In this document: positions 7,694 to 17,377 of the stretch, piece by piece
Position numbering within the stretch: the first letter of the stretch is position 1
Layout: every line of letters starts with the position of its first letter
DNA from: Butyrivibrio sp. NC3005
Lineage (GTDB): Bacteria > Bacillota > Clostridia > Lachnospirales > Lachnospiraceae
Direction of reading: 5' to 3'
Assembly: GCF_000424545.1 (NCBI RefSeq)
Contig: NZ_KE384208.1
Span: 1 to 47,809, forward strand
Length of the DNA: 47,809 nt
The notes under the pieces: generated by a model
Told to the model about the DNA's origin: nothing
Seen by the model: only the letters and a program-made list of their open reading frames with translations
Database searches by the model: none
Translations under genes and position numbers: made by a program

Positions 7694-8923
7694 ATGAAAA
7701 GAAAATTTTTGTCTATCGCTCTTGCTTTAACAACAGCACTTACTCTTTGTGCATGTCAGTCTTCAGATAACAAGGCTGATTCCAACAAAACAGAGGGTAC
7801 AAAGACAGAAGGTCTTACAGCGCAGAATGTTAAGATTGGTGTCATTTACATCGGTGATGAGAATGAAGGTTATACAGCTGCACATATGGCTGGTATCGAT
7901 GAAATGCAGAAAGAGCTCGGTGTAACTGATGCTCAGGTAATTGAGAAAACTCTTATTCCTGAAGATGAGTCATGTACTGATGCAGCAGAAGATCTTGCAG
8001 ATCAGGGATGTAACATTATATTTGCAACATCATTTGGTCATGAGTCATATCTTATGCAGGTTGCAGCTAAATATCCTGATATTCAGTTTTGTCATGCAAC
8101 AGGATATCAGGCAGCAAGTTCAGGACTTTCCAATTTCCATAACTATTTTGATAATATTTATGAAGCTCGTTATGTTTCTGGAGTAGTGGCAGGTTTGAAA
8201 CTTAATGAGATGATTGCTAAAGGTTCTATTACAAAGGATCAGGCAAAGGTTGGTTATGTTGGAGCTTTCCCTTATGCTGAAGTTATTTCTGGTTTTACAT
8301 CATTCTTCCTTGGTGTTCAGAGCCAGTGTCCTACAGCTACAATGGAAGTTCAGTATACTAACAGTTGGGCTAACATGACAGCAGAAGGAGAGGTTGCTAC
8401 GCAGCTTATCGCTGACGGATGCGTTCTTATCAGCCAGCATGCAGATACAACAGGAGCTCCTACAGCATGTGAGAATGCCGGTGTTCCTTGCGTTGGTTAC
8501 AATGTTGATATGACAAGCGTTGCTCCTAAGTCTGCTCTTACATCTGCTACTAATAACTGGGGTGTATATTACAAATATGCAGTTGACAGTGTAATTAAGG
8601 GTACACAGATGCCTACAGATTGGACAGCTGGTTATAACCAGAAGGCAGTAGCTATTACAGCACTTAATGAAGAAACTGTTCCAGCAGATGCAAAGGATAA
8701 GGTTGCTGAGGTTGAGAAACAGCTTGCAGACGGTTCTCTTCATGTATTTGATACATCCAAGTTCAAGGTAGGCGGAAAGAGTCTTGAGGAGAAGATTGCA
8801 GAAGATAAGGATTATGCAAAGTATTCTGACTATGTAAAGGATGGATATTTCCATGAGTCAGAGATTGCTTCAGCTCCTGCATTCGATATCATTATCGATA
8901 ATATTACAGCAAAGGCTCAGTAA
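7694..8923 (+). CDS. BMP-family substrate-binding lipoprotein (nucleoside ABC importer)
   Basis: This is the extracellular binding protein of an ABC importer for purine nucleosides or bases, anchored on the outer face of the membrane. The 409-residue product has a lipoprotein signal with Cys21 in a TLCAC lipobox, a Ser/Lys/Thr linker (about 22-45), and a BMP/PnrA domain (about 48-360) starting KIGVIYIGDENEGYT and containing FATSFGHES, VGYVGAFPYAEV and GYNVDMTSVAPKS. AGGAGG precedes the start. It is first in an operon with ATPase, two permeases, TetR and xpt; a hairpin after it should give this protein more copies than the rest. The purine specificity is inferred from xpt in the operon. Confidence 0.9.
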   Translation: MKRKFLSIALALTTALTLCACQSSDNKADSNKTEGTKTEGLTAQNVKIGVIYIGDENEGYTAAHMAGIDEMQKELGVTDAQVIEKTLIPEDESCTDAAEDLADQGCNIIFATSFGHESYLMQVAAKYPDIQFCHATGYQAASSGLSNFHNYFDNIYEARYVSGVVAGLKLNEMIAKGSITKDQAKVGYVGAFPYAEVISGFTSFFLGVQSQCPTATMEVQYTNSWANMTAEGEVATQLIADGCVLISQHADTTGAPTACENAGVPCVGYNVDMTSVAPKSALTSATNNWGVYYKYAVDSVIKGTQMPTDWTAGYNQKAVAITALNEETVPADAKDKVAEVEKQLADGSLHVFDTSKFKVGGKSLEEKIAEDKDYAKYSDYVKDGYFHESEIASAPAFDIIIDNITAKAQ

Positions 8924-8951
8924 GCGTTAGATTTAAAATAATAGTAATGAC

Positions 8952-8982
8952 AAAACGGGGCTGTCATGACAGCCCTGTTTTT
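8952..8982 (+). terminator. Intra-operon hairpin, partial terminator
   Basis: A perfect 18-bp palindrome, GGGCTGTCA/TGACAGCCC, extended by A/T and G-U pairs to about 15 bp per arm, is followed by T residues. It lies between the binding protein and ATPase genes, the usual place for partial termination or 3'-end protection that raises binding-protein levels. Confidence 0.8.
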
Positions 8983-8997
8983 AATCAGAGGTGTTTA

Positions 8998-10530
8998 ATG
9001 AGTACAAATGCAATTGAACTTAGAGGTGTAACCAAAAGATTTGGAAGCGTTATCGCAAATGACCATGTTAATTTAACTTTAGAAAAAGGTGAAATTTTAT
9101 CTATCCTGGGAGAAAATGGAAGTGGTAAGACTACACTTATGAATATGCTCTCGGGTATTTATTTTCCGGATGAAGGTCAGATTCTTATAGATGGAAAAGA
9201 AGTTGCTATTAGAGGACCAAAAGATGCTTTCCAGCTTGGAATAGGGATGATTCACCAGCATTTTAAACTTATAAATGTGTTGACAGCAGCTCAGAATATT
9301 ATATTGGGACTTTCCGGTAAATCACGACTTGATATGAAAAAAGTCAACAAAGATGTAAGTAATCTTGTGGAAAAATATGGATTTGACCTTAATCCAGAAG
9401 AAAAAATCTATAACATGTCTGTATCTCAAAAGCAGACTGTTGAAATTGTCAAAGTTTTGTATCGTGGCGCAGATATCCTTATTTTGGATGAGCCTACAGC
9501 AGTTCTTACACCGCAGGAAACAGAAAAGCTTTTCGCAGTACTTCGCAAAATGAAAGAGGCTGGAAAGTCTATTATCATCATCACTCATAAGCTTAATGAG
9601 GTTTTGGAGATTTCTGACAGAGTAGCTGTTCTTAGAAAAGGCAGCAGCATAGGCGTAGTAAAGACAAGTGAAGCAAGCGTTGAATCTCTTACCGAGATGA
9701 TGGTTGGTGAGAAAGTTGATTTGGATATTCAGAGAAGTAAGCCAAAATCTCCTGAAAAGAGAATTGAACTTAGAGGTGTTAATGTTCGCAACATTGAAGG
9801 ACAAGACGTACTTAAAGATATTTCTTTTGTCGCAAACTCAGGAGAAATCCTTGGTATTGCAGGTATATCAGGAAATGGACAAAAAGAGCTTTTAGAATCA
9901 ATTGGTGGTCTTATACCTATTGAATCTGGAGAAATTCTTTATTATCCACCGAACGATGCTCCTGTAGAAAAACTTTCAGAAAAAACTGTTCAAGAGATTC
10001 AGAAACTAAAAATAAGTCTTTCTTTTGTTCCGGAAGACAGACTTGGAATGGGACTTGTTGGTTCAATGAATCTTACTGATAACATGATGATTAGAAGTTA
10101 TAGAGGTGGCAGGAGATTTTTTGCAGATCGTAAGTCACCAAAGCTTCTAGCAGAGCATATTGTGGCAAAATTGGAAGTGGCAACACCAGATGTTAATACT
10201 CCGGTCAGAAGGCTTTCTGGTGGAAATGTTCAGAAAATATTAGTAGGTAGAGAAATAGCTACCAGACCGAATGTGCTTATGGTGGCATATCCTGTAAGAG
10301 GTCTTGATATCAATTCTTCATATACTATTTATAATTTGCTGAATGAGCAGAAAGAAAAAGGTGTAGCAGTTATGTGCGTAGGAGAAGACTTGGATGTTCT
10401 TCTTCAACTGTGTGATAGAATTCTGGTGTTATGTGAAGGAAAAATCAGCGGAATCGTTGATGCTAATAAATCCAGTAAAGAAGAACTAGGAATGCTCATG
10501 ACAGGTGGAAGAAAGGTATCTTCAAAATGA
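8998..10530 (+). CDS. Purine nucleoside ABC transporter, double-domain ATP-binding protein
   Basis: This cytoplasmic ATPase powers the BMP-type importer. The 510 residues contain two nucleotide-binding domains. The first has Walker A GENGSGKTT, signature-like NMSVSQKQ and Walker B ILILDEPTAVL. The second is degenerate, as usual in this sugar/nucleoside class: GISGNGQKE in place of Walker A, LSGGNVQK signature, and LMVAYPVRGLD in place of the canonical Walker B. It resembles B. subtilis YufO (NupO). The start at 8998 (MSTNAIELRG) is preferred because AGAGGTG precedes it; an in-frame start at 8947 lies upstream of the intra-operon hairpin. The stop overlaps the next gene by four bases (ATGA). 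Confidence 0.92.
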   Translation: MSTNAIELRGVTKRFGSVIANDHVNLTLEKGEILSILGENGSGKTTLMNMLSGIYFPDEGQILIDGKEVAIRGPKDAFQLGIGMIHQHFKLINVLTAAQNIILGLSGKSRLDMKKVNKDVSNLVEKYGFDLNPEEKIYNMSVSQKQTVEIVKVLYRGADILILDEPTAVLTPQETEKLFAVLRKMKEAGKSIIIITHKLNEVLEISDRVAVLRKGSSIGVVKTSEASVESLTEMMVGEKVDLDIQRSKPKSPEKRIELRGVNVRNIEGQDVLKDISFVANSGEILGIAGISGNGQKELLESIGGLIPIESGEILYYPPNDAPVEKLSEKTVQEIQKLKISLSFVPEDRLGMGLVGSMNLTDNMMIRSYRGGRRFFADRKSPKLLAEHIVAKLEVATPDVNTPVRRLSGGNVQKILVGREIATRPNVLMVAYPVRGLDINSSYTIYNLLNEQKEKGVAVMCVGEDLDVLLQLCDRILVLCEGKISGIVDANKSSKEELGMLMTGGRKVSSK

Positions 10531-11633
10531 ATGAAAAGGCAGTTAATATAAAAAAAGAAAAATACATTCGTCATATTGTTAAAAGAGATGTGATTTCTAA
10601 AAAGAAAGCATGGTTTATAAGACTTATAGCAGTAGTACTGTCACTTTTGGTTAGTGCTGTTGTTATAGTAGGCATTACAAAAGAAAATCCTCTTTCAGTT
10701 TATGGTGGAATTATAAATGGTGCAGTTGGAACTAATCATAGATTATGGACGACAGTAAGAGAAATAGTTGTTTTATTGCTTATTGCAGTTGGACTTGTAC
10801 CGGCGTTTAAGATGAGATTTTGGAATCTTGGAGCTGAAGGCCAGATTCTTATAGGAGCAGTTGCGTCTGCTGCACTTATGATTTATGGAAAAAGTATTCC
10901 GGCACCTCTTCTTCTTACACTTATTATTGTATGTAGTATGCTTGCAGGAATGTTGTGGGGACTTTTGCCGGGAATCTTCAAGGCTATATACAACACTAAC
11001 GAGTCTCTTTTTACATTGATGCTAAATTATGTTGCAATGCAGATAGTAACTTTCTGTATTGTATTTTGGGAGAATCCTTCGGGTTCTAACTCTGTAGGCA
11101 TTATCAACGCAGCTACGAGAGCGGGATGGTTTCCCAGAGCATTTGGCAATGAGTATTTTATGAATATAGTAATCGTAGTAGTAATTACAGTTGCAATTTC
11201 GGTATATATGCGCTATTCAAAACAGGGATATGAAATTGCAGTAGTTGGCGAAAGCCAGAACACAGCAAGATATGCCGGGATTGATGTAAAAAAAGTAATG
11301 ATTCGTACTATGATGATTTCAAGTGCTATATGTGGTCTAGCAGGAGCGGTAATAGTCAGCGGCGCAAGTCATACTATTTCAACCAGTACTGCTGGTGGAA
11401 GAGGATTTACAGCAATTATTGTTGCATGGATGGCTAATATGAATCCATTGGGAATGCTACTTGTTTCAACTTTCCTTGTATTTATGCAGCAAGGCTCAAT
11501 ACAGATTGCATCACAATATGGTCTAAACGAAAATGCATCAGATATTATTACTGGTATTCTTATTTTCTTCCTTATAGGGTGCGAATTTTTCATTCATTAC
11601 AGAATTGAAAAAACTAAGATGGAAGAAATGTAA
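10527..11633 (+). CDS. Purine nucleoside ABC transporter permease, first subunit
   Basis: This integral membrane subunit forms half of the channel of the BMP-type importer (BPD_transp_2 family, YufP/NupP-like). The 368 residues start with a basic cytoplasmic stretch (1-30) and a first membrane helix at about 31-52. They continue with about nine more helices, a family segment FRMFWNLGAEGQILIGA-like (reading FKMRFWNLGAEGQ at about 92-104) and a late cytoplasmic loop VGESQNTARYAGIDV (about 237-251). The ATG overlaps the ATPase stop, indicating translational coupling. Its partner permease follows 16 bases later. Confidence 0.92.
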   Translation: MNEKAVNIKKEKYIRHIVKRDVISKKKAWFIRLIAVVLSLLVSAVVIVGITKENPLSVYGGIINGAVGTNHRLWTTVREIVVLLLIAVGLVPAFKMRFWNLGAEGQILIGAVASAALMIYGKSIPAPLLLTLIIVCSMLAGMLWGLLPGIFKAIYNTNESLFTLMLNYVAMQIVTFCIVFWENPSGSNSVGIINAATRAGWFPRAFGNEYFMNIVIVVVITVAISVYMRYSKQGYEIAVVGESQNTARYAGIDVKKVMIRTMMISSAICGLAGAVIVSGASHTISTSTAGGRGFTAIIVAWMANMNPLGMLLVSTFLVFMQQGSIQIASQYGLNENASDIITGILIFFLIGCEFFIHYRIEKTKMEEM

Positions 11634-11649
11634 AATAAAGGAGATATTT

Positions 11650-12645
11650 ATGAATTTGCTTCTGACTTTCATAGTGGCTGCAATCGGTCAGGCAGTTCCG
11701 CTTTTATATGGAGCAAGCGGAGAAATAGTGACTGAAAAATCCGGAAATCTAAATCTGGGCATCCCGGGAATTATGTATATGGGTGGTATTTCAGGACTTA
11801 TGGGAGCTTTCTTTTATGAAAAGAGCGCAATAAGTGCCGGAAATGAGCCTAATGCGTTAATAGGGGTTTTGTGTGCCTTGATTGGATGTCTTGCTGCAAG
11901 TTTTTTAGGTGGCCTTATATATAGTTTTTTGACAATATCCCTTCGTTCAAATCAGAATGTTGTGGGCCTTGCACTTACAACTTTTGGTGTGGGATTTGGA
12001 AACTTTTTTGGCGGATCTATTTCTAAGATTGCAGGTGGTGTTGGACAGATTTCTGTTAAGAAGACAGCCTCTTTTTATCAGACTTTTTTCCCTGAAACTA
12101 TGAAAAAAATCCCAATTTTAGGAAAAATTATATTTTCCTATGGATTTCTAACCTATTTATCTATTATAATAGCGGTTATTGCTACATGGTATCTTACCAA
12201 AACAAGAAAAGGTTTAAATTTAATTGCAGTAGGTGAAGATCCTGCTGTTGCAGATGCAGCGGGTATAAATGTAACAAAATATAAATATGGTTCAACTCTT
12301 TTAGGAGCCATGATTGCAGGACTAGGCGGTTTATATTTTGTAATGGAATATTTAGGTGGTACCTGGTCTAACAATGGATTCGGAGATAGAGGATGGCTTG
12401 CAATTGCACTTGTAATACTTGCACTGTGGAATCCGGTTAACGCTATTTGGGGTTCACTTGTATTTGGTGCGTTATATGTTCTCTATATCTATTTACCTGG
12501 CCAGACCCGTGCCAGCTCAGAGCTTGTCAAAATGCTTCCATATGTCGTTACTATAATAGTACTCATTATGACCAGTAAACGTAACAAGCCAGAGAATCAG
12601 CCGCCAAAGAGTTTGGGCCGTGCATATTTCAGAGAGGATCGCTAA
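11650..12645 (+). CDS. Purine nucleoside ABC transporter permease, second subunit
   Basis: This is the second channel-forming subunit of the importer (YufQ/NupQ-like). The 331 residues are mostly hydrophobic, with about eight to ten helices, the N-terminal TEKSGNLNLGIPG loop typical of this subunit (about 30-42) and the cytoplasmic loop VGEDPAVADAAGINV (about 195-209). The start at 11650 has AAGGAG six bases upstream; an earlier in-frame ATG at 11605 lies inside the preceding gene and has no such site. The stop overlaps the TetR start (TAATG). Confidence 0.92.
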   Translation: MNLLLTFIVAAIGQAVPLLYGASGEIVTEKSGNLNLGIPGIMYMGGISGLMGAFFYEKSAISAGNEPNALIGVLCALIGCLAASFLGGLIYSFLTISLRSNQNVVGLALTTFGVGFGNFFGGSISKIAGGVGQISVKKTASFYQTFFPETMKKIPILGKIIFSYGFLTYLSIIIAVIATWYLTKTRKGLNLIAVGEDPAVADAAGINVTKYKYGSTLLGAMIAGLGGLYFVMEYLGGTWSNNGFGDRGWLAIALVILALWNPVNAIWGSLVFGALYVLYIYLPGQTRASSELVKMLPYVVTIIVLIMTSKRNKPENQPPKSLGRAYFREDR

Positions 12646-13289
12646 TGAAAGAAAAAAAGGATTTGGAAATTGAAAGAATTGTAGTAGATACTTCAAAGAG
12701 CGAAAAAGATAAAAAAGGTGATGAGAAGATTCTTGATGCTACACTAAGAGTTATTGAATCTCATACAATAAGTGGTACTCGTATAAGTCTTATTGCTCAG
12801 GAAGCAGATATGCTTCAGTCAAATGTTTTGTATTACTACAAGAATAAGGAAGAAATTCTTGTTGCACTTCAAAAACGTATTTTGGAAATCTTTCCTAAGA
12901 ATAGAATGGAATTAATGGAAAATGCCAAAGATAGTCTTGAAGCTAAGTTGTATGCTTTTGCTGAAAATGAAATTAATCTTTTGGAGCAGTATCCAGAATA
13001 CAATCATGCTGAGATGGATTTTTGGGTACAGAGCCGAATTGATGAGGCAACAAGAGAAAGATTTGCAGAGTCATATGAACTTTGGAGAGCTAATATTAGA
13101 GATATTTTGAAAGAATATTGTCAGGATATTCCGGAGGAAATGCTGGAAATATTGCCGGCACAGTACGTATCAATGCTAGAAGGATGTACAATACAGTATT
13201 TAATTGATCCTAAATCAATTGATCTTCGCAAATATTTCAAGACAAGTACAGATATTTTGCTTAGTGCGTTAAAACCGTACACAAAATAA
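12645..13289 (+). CDS. TetR/AcrR-family regulator of the purine operon
   Basis: This is a predicted dimeric DNA-binding regulator that controls its own operon. The 214 residues have an unusually long charged N-terminus (1-25), then a TetR helix-turn-helix (about 26-75) with [36 protein letters not shown], and an all-helical ligand domain. The Asp/Met replacement in the usual GVS/GVAKGTLY turn (here [12 protein letters not shown]) is mild. The start overlaps the permease stop and xpt follows after 31 bases, so transport, sensing and salvage are made together. The twin palindromes around the operon promoter are its likely operators; the ligand, perhaps a purine or its nucleoside, is inference. 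Confidence 0.85.
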   Translation: MKEKKDLEIERIVVDTSKSEKDKKGDEKILDATLRVIESHTISGTRISLIAQEADMLQSNVLYYYKNKEEILVALQKRILEIFPKNRMELMENAKDSLEAKLYAFAENEINLLEQYPEYNHAEMDFWVQSRIDEATRERFAESYELWRANIRDILKEYCQDIPEEMLEILPAQYVSMLEGCTIQYLIDPKSIDLRKYFKTSTDILLSALKPYTK

Positions 13290-13320
13290 GTTTAGTATAT
13301 ATGTTAAGGTGGAGGAAGAT

Positions 13321-13947
13321 ATGTTAGAAACACTTAATTTCTTGGAGGAACGTATTGAACAGGATGGTCAGGTAAGAGCAGGTAATATACTTAAAGTTGA
13401 TAGCTTTTTGAATCACCAACTTGATGTAGTACTTCTTGATCAGATTGGCAAAACTTTTTATGAAAAGTATAAAAATCAGAATATTACACGCGTTCTTACT
13501 GTAGAAGCATCAGGAATTGCTATAGCATGCATGACAGCGCAGTACTTCGGAGTGCCTGTAGTATTTGCAAAGAAAGCAAAGAGCAAGAATCTGGATGGAG
13601 ATTTATATGTTTCTACCGTACATTCCTTTACTTATGATAGAGATTATGAAGTTACTCTTTCTAAGAAGTTTTTAAGCAATAAGGACAAGGTACTTCTTGT
13701 AGACGATTTTCTTGCTGTAGGCAAGGCTATGAATGGCCTTCTTGATATTTGCAATCAAGCAGGTGCTACAGTTGCAGGAATTGGTATTGCAATAGAAAAA
13801 GGCTTTCAGGGCGGTGGAGACAAGCTTAGAAGCGAAGGAAAGTCTGTAACAAGTATTGCGATTATTGATGAAATGACTGAAGATGGTATAAAATTCCGTA
13901 AGCAAGAAGATTTAATCATTCCAACTTTTTATGAAAAAGTAATATAA
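13321..13947 (+). CDS. xpt: Xanthine phosphoribosyltransferase
   Basis: The enzyme joins xanthine and PRPP to form XMP in purine salvage. The 208-residue product follows B. subtilis Xpt closely in layout: [12 protein letters not shown] (about 25-36), [25 protein letters not shown] (about 61-85, split motif), the PRPP loop [14 protein letters not shown] (about 124-137) and [14 protein letters not shown] (about 153-166). The ATG at 13321 has GGAGGA close upstream; a GTG at 13309 lies inside that ribosome site. It is the last gene of the purine uptake operon and supports purine as the transported class. No terminator is evident after it. Confidence 0.92.
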   Translation: MLETLNFLEERIEQDGQVRAGNILKVDSFLNHQLDVVLLDQIGKTFYEKYKNQNITRVLTVEASGIAIACMTAQYFGVPVVFAKKAKSKNLDGDLYVSTVHSFTYDRDYEVTLSKKFLSNKDKVLLVDDFLAVGKAMNGLLDICNQAGATVAGIGIAIEKGFQGGGDKLRSEGKSVTSIAIIDEMTEDGIKFRKQEDLIIPTFYEKVI

Positions 13948-13961
13948 AAATAACGCAATTG

Positions 13962-13970
13962 TGATATAAT
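13962..13970 (+). promoter_or_regulatory. Extended -10 promoter of the EAL/GGDEF gene
   Basis: TGATATAAT combines a TG dinucleotide with a consensus TATAAT (13965-13970); no good -35 is present, which fits the extended -10 class. The predicted leader is about 115 bases and shows no c-di-GMP riboswitch core. Confidence 0.55.
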
Positions 13971-14092
13971 AATAAAGACTACATTAATTTATTATTTGAT
14001 TTTGCTCAGATAATGTTTTTTCTTTTTCGTGGTCGGGCGCATTTGAATTTATTTAATACATATGTGAAACCTAAAAACAAAGAGGTTAGTCT

Positions 14093-17000
14093 ATGGGAAG
14101 TAGATTCGAACAAGACGATGAAAATCAGCTAATGGGTCTTTTAAGTTATTCTAGTTTTTGCATTAAGGCAGAAGAATATCTACAACGATGTGATGATGTT
14201 CGTAAATTCGCCTATGTCTATTTTAATATCGAGAATTTTAAAAACTATAACGAAAGATATGGTATTGAAGCGGCAAATGATTGTATTCGTATAATAGGTC
14301 AGACTATCAGCGCTATTTTCGAAGATAGTCTGTCTGCTTATATGGGTATAGATCATTTTTGTTCGCTTGCTTCCACCAAAGATATTGAAGAAAGAGTTGT
14401 AAAAGTCTGTGAAGAATTAAGACCATTTAGACGTGATACTCACATGCAGATGCGTGCGGGTATTTATGTTATAGATGAAAGTAATCTGCTCCCTCCTAAC
14501 ATATCTGTTGATAGAGCAAAAATGGCATGTGACAGCATTCGAAATCAGTACGATGGAATGTTTTGCTATTATGATGAAAGACTTAGCACACTTTATCAAA
14601 AAGAACGATTCGTTATAGAGAGTTTTGAAGAAGCAGTAGAAAAAGACTATATTACTGTATGGTATCAGCCTATAATGCGCACATTGACAGAGGAAATATG
14701 CGGTTATGAGGCTCTTTCACGATGGATTGATCCAAAACATGGTATTATTTCTCCAATAGAGTACATTCCGGTACTTGAAAAATATCATCTTATTTATCAG
14801 CTTGATCTAAAAATATTAGAATGCGTCTGCAGAGATATTGTAAAGTGTTCCAAAGGCAAAGATATTAATTTGGATCAGGTATCAGTTAATCTCTCAAAAC
14901 AAGATTTTCTTGCCCTAACGTTAGCAGAAGATATGGATTCTATAGTCAAAAAATATGGAGTCTCTAATGATTCGATTCATTTTGAAATAACAGAAAGTGT
15001 ATTAGGTTCGGATGAAGAAGGGATTGGAAAGATAATAAATAAGTTTAGAGATTTTGGATATCAGGTCTGGATTGATGATTTTGGTTCGGGATATTCTTCT
15101 TTGAATACATTAAAGAAATTTAAATTTGATTGCTTAAAGTTAGATATGAAATTCCTTGCTGATTTTGACAACAATGAAGCGTCTGATATCATAATTCGTT
15201 CAGTGTTAAATATGGCTAAAAAGCTGGGAATGGTGACTGTGGCTGAAGGTGTGGAAAACAAAGAAGAAGTTGATTATTTAAAGAAAATTGGATGTGAGCA
15301 GATTCAGGGATTTTTCTATTCTAAACCAGTTCCACTTGAATCTTTCAATTCTATTAGATATCGTAGAGAGTCTTCCAGTATGCGAAAGTATTATAATAAT
15401 GTTGGAAGAATAAATCTCCTTAGCCAGGATCCTATGGGCAGTAAAAAGAAAGCTGAAACTATTCATGGAATTCCAACGGCAATTATTGAACTTAATAAAG
15501 ACTGTATTCATTATCTTAATGCAAATGACTATTATATGAAATACCTTGACTCAATCGGATTAGATAGCCTTGAAAAGGCAGAGGATTTTATAAATTACGC
15601 TCCAGGAAGTCTACGTCAAAGGTACATGAATGTTTTGCTGGCGAGTAAGGTTTCAGGAAAACCTGAGGTTCTTGATTATGTAAAAAATGGTCAGGATTGC
15701 AATTTTCAGGTTACACCAATTGCAAATTATAGGAATAAGACGGCTTTTCTTGTAATAAGTATGAATTTGTCTCATTATGGACAGATTAGAAAAGATAAGT
15801 ACAAGGAAATGGCAAGACGATATATTTACTATCTCTATAATCGTGTGGATCTTCTTAATCCTGTTTCACATACTATTGAACTTATTTATATCAATACTTC
15901 ACGTTATCATATGCAGCATATTCCTGCTGATAGCAGAGCTTATGCAAAAGAATTTGCAAAGCAAAATATTTTGCCAATTGATCAGGAACGTTTTCTTAAG
16001 TTTTATGATTTTACAAATATCGAAGAAAGAATAGCTAGAACAACATCTCATCATGTATCTGAGTATTTTAGAACAAGAGATATAAATGGCAAGTATACAT
16101 GGCAGATATATAGTGTGATGCAGATAGATTTAGAACATCAGGTTATGTACCTTTCATGCATATCAGATGTTGATATAAACAGAATAAGATTACTTCAGGG
16201 AATGGATGAGACTCTAAGCGGTATGCCTAATAATCCTATTTTCCTGTGGCTTTCGAGTAGAGCCTTGTCTAATGTTTTAGGATATGAATCTTATAACGAT
16301 TTTATGGAAAATTCCTACTATTTGGAAGTAAATCTTACGCAGAATCAAATTCTTGAAATGCATTATGGAAAAACTGACATGGTTTTAGGGCGTACCTATA
16401 AAGATGAAGTAAATAATTATGATAAGGCTGTTGAGGATATAATAAATCGAACAGTTGATCTCATAGACCTTAAAAATGTGTCAGAATTTTATAATAGAGA
16501 AAAACTTATTGAAAAGTATCATAGTGGACAGGAAATAGAGTCGCTTGAGTATAGAAGTTATGTATCAGGAGAGAAAGAACCAAGATGGCTTCATAGTGCT
16601 TTTCAGATAGTAAAAAAACCAGATACTGATGAGCTTATTGTTTATTTCCTTACCTATGATATTGATGGCTATAAGAAAAAGAAGGATAGTGAAAAAAATG
16701 CAGCAGAGATAGACTCTCTAACCGGAATTTATAATCGCTATAGCGGAGTGAAGAAGATAAGAGAGTATATGCATGAAAATAGTCAAGGATGTTCACTTAT
16801 CATGTTTGATCTTGATAATTTCAAGAGAATTAATGACGAGTATGGTCATCTGTGCGGTGATGAAATGCTAAAAGAATTTGCCAGAAGACTCAATGATTGT
16901 TTTTCTATGTATGGAATTGTCTGTCGAATAGGCGGGGATGAGTTTATGGGTGTAGTTAATGCCCAAAATGATATTTTTGTGAAAGAATTCCTTTCAGAAC

Positions 17001-17200
17001 TTCTAGAAAAGCCTGTAAGTATTATGTCTGAAGGAAAAGAAATAACCTGTAACGCGTCAGCTGGATTTGCTATGCTTCCTTTAGATGGAGAAGGTTATCA
17101 TGATCTTTACAAAAAAGCTGACATTTCACTATATCAGGCAAAAATGCTTGGTAAGAACTGTTTTTGCAGATATGAAAAAAAGTTTGAGCAACGAGAGTAA
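14093..17200 (+). CDS. Multidomain c-di-GMP protein: degenerate GGDEF, EAL, PAS-like region, GGDEF
   Basis: This large cytosolic protein (1035 residues) can probably break down and make cyclic-di-GMP. Order: an N-terminal GGDEF-like fold without the GGDEF signature (about 25-160); an EAL domain (about 175-425) with E206-A207-L208 and the loop-6 motif D328-D329-FGSGYSS intact, so phosphodiesterase activity is likely; a long region with PAS-like segments (about 450-870); and a C-terminal GGDEF domain with RIGGDEF at 945-951. The usual RxxD inhibitory site before GGDEF is absent (SMYG there), so product inhibition should be weak. No membrane segment is present. AGAGG precedes the start. It has its own promoter and no operon partner; with nearby motility genes a role in the motile/sessile choice is plausible. 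Confidence 0.9.
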   Translation: MGSRFEQDDENQLMGLLSYSSFCIKAEEYLQRCDDVRKFAYVYFNIENFKNYNERYGIEAANDCIRIIGQTISAIFEDSLSAYMGIDHFCSLASTKDIEERVVKVCEELRPFRRDTHMQMRAGIYVIDESNLLPPNISVDRAKMACDSIRNQYDGMFCYYDERLSTLYQKERFVIESFEEAVEKDYITVWYQPIMRTLTEEICGYEALSRWIDPKHGIISPIEYIPVLEKYHLIYQLDLKILECVCRDIVKCSKGKDINLDQVSVNLSKQDFLALTLAEDMDSIVKKYGVSNDSIHFEITESVLGSDEEGIGKIINKFRDFGYQVWIDDFGSGYSSLNTLKKFKFDCLKLDMKFLADFDNNEASDIIIRSVLNMAKKLGMVTVAEGVENKEEVDYLKKIGCEQIQGFFYSKPVPLESFNSIRYRRESSSMRKYYNNVGRINLLSQDPMGSKKKAETIHGIPTAIIELNKDCIHYLNANDYYMKYLDSIGLDSLEKAEDFINYAPGSLRQRYMNVLLASKVSGKPEVLDYVKNGQDCNFQVTPIANYRNKTAFLVISMNLSHYGQIRKDKYKEMARRYIYYLYNRVDLLNPVSHTIELIYINTSRYHMQHIPADSRAYAKEFAKQNILPIDQERFLKFYDFTNIEERIARTTSHHVSEYFRTRDINGKYTWQIYSVMQIDLEHQVMYLSCISDVDINRIRLLQGMDETLSGMPNNPIFLWLSSRALSNVLGYESYNDFMENSYYLEVNLTQNQILEMHYGKTDMVLGRTYKDEVNNYDKAVEDIINRTVDLIDLKNVSEFYNREKLIEKYHSGQEIESLEYRSYVSGEKEPRWLHSAFQIVKKPDTDELIVYFLTYDIDGYKKKKDSEKNAAEIDSLTGIYNRYSGVKKIREYMHENSQGCSLIMFDLDNFKRINDEYGHLCGDEMLKEFARRLNDCFSMYGIVCRIGGDEFMGVVNAQNDIFVKEFLSELLEKPVSIMSEGKEITCNASAGFAMLPLDGEGYHDLYKKADISLYQAKMLGKNCFCRYEKKFEQRE

Positions 17201-17276
17201 GTGAATATGATAGATACTTAATATATACATCATGAAAAAACTTACCACCGACAGCAAAAAATGTATATGAAATAAC

Positions 17277-17319
17277 TGTTGCAATAGCAACAAACCATTT
17301 GTGAAAATCAGAATATTAT
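17277..17319 (+). promoter_or_regulatory. Crp/Fnr-type operator and class II promoter of the DUF1858 gene
   Basis: The palindrome TGTTGCAATAGCAACA (17277-17292) is followed by a -10 box TATTAT (17314-17319). The centre lies 29.5 bases before the -10, about -41.5 relative to the start, the classic class II activator position. A near-identical site lies at the same distance before hcp. The adjacent Crp/Fnr gene is the likely regulator. Confidence 0.7.
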
Positions 17320-17377
17320 AGTAACATAGATACGGATGAATAATATTTAAATTTTTACAATTGGAGGTTTCATAGAA

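Noticed and set aside
8300..8854. 184-codon minus-strand frame inside the BMP lipoprotein gene
   Set aside because: It lies fully opposite a clear family gene, has an odd Cys/Ile-rich composition and no initiation signals.
13971..14092. c-di-GMP riboswitch upstream of the EAL/GGDEF gene
   Set aside because: The leader is AT-rich and lacks the conserved GEMM core; no stable multi-stem fold was seen.
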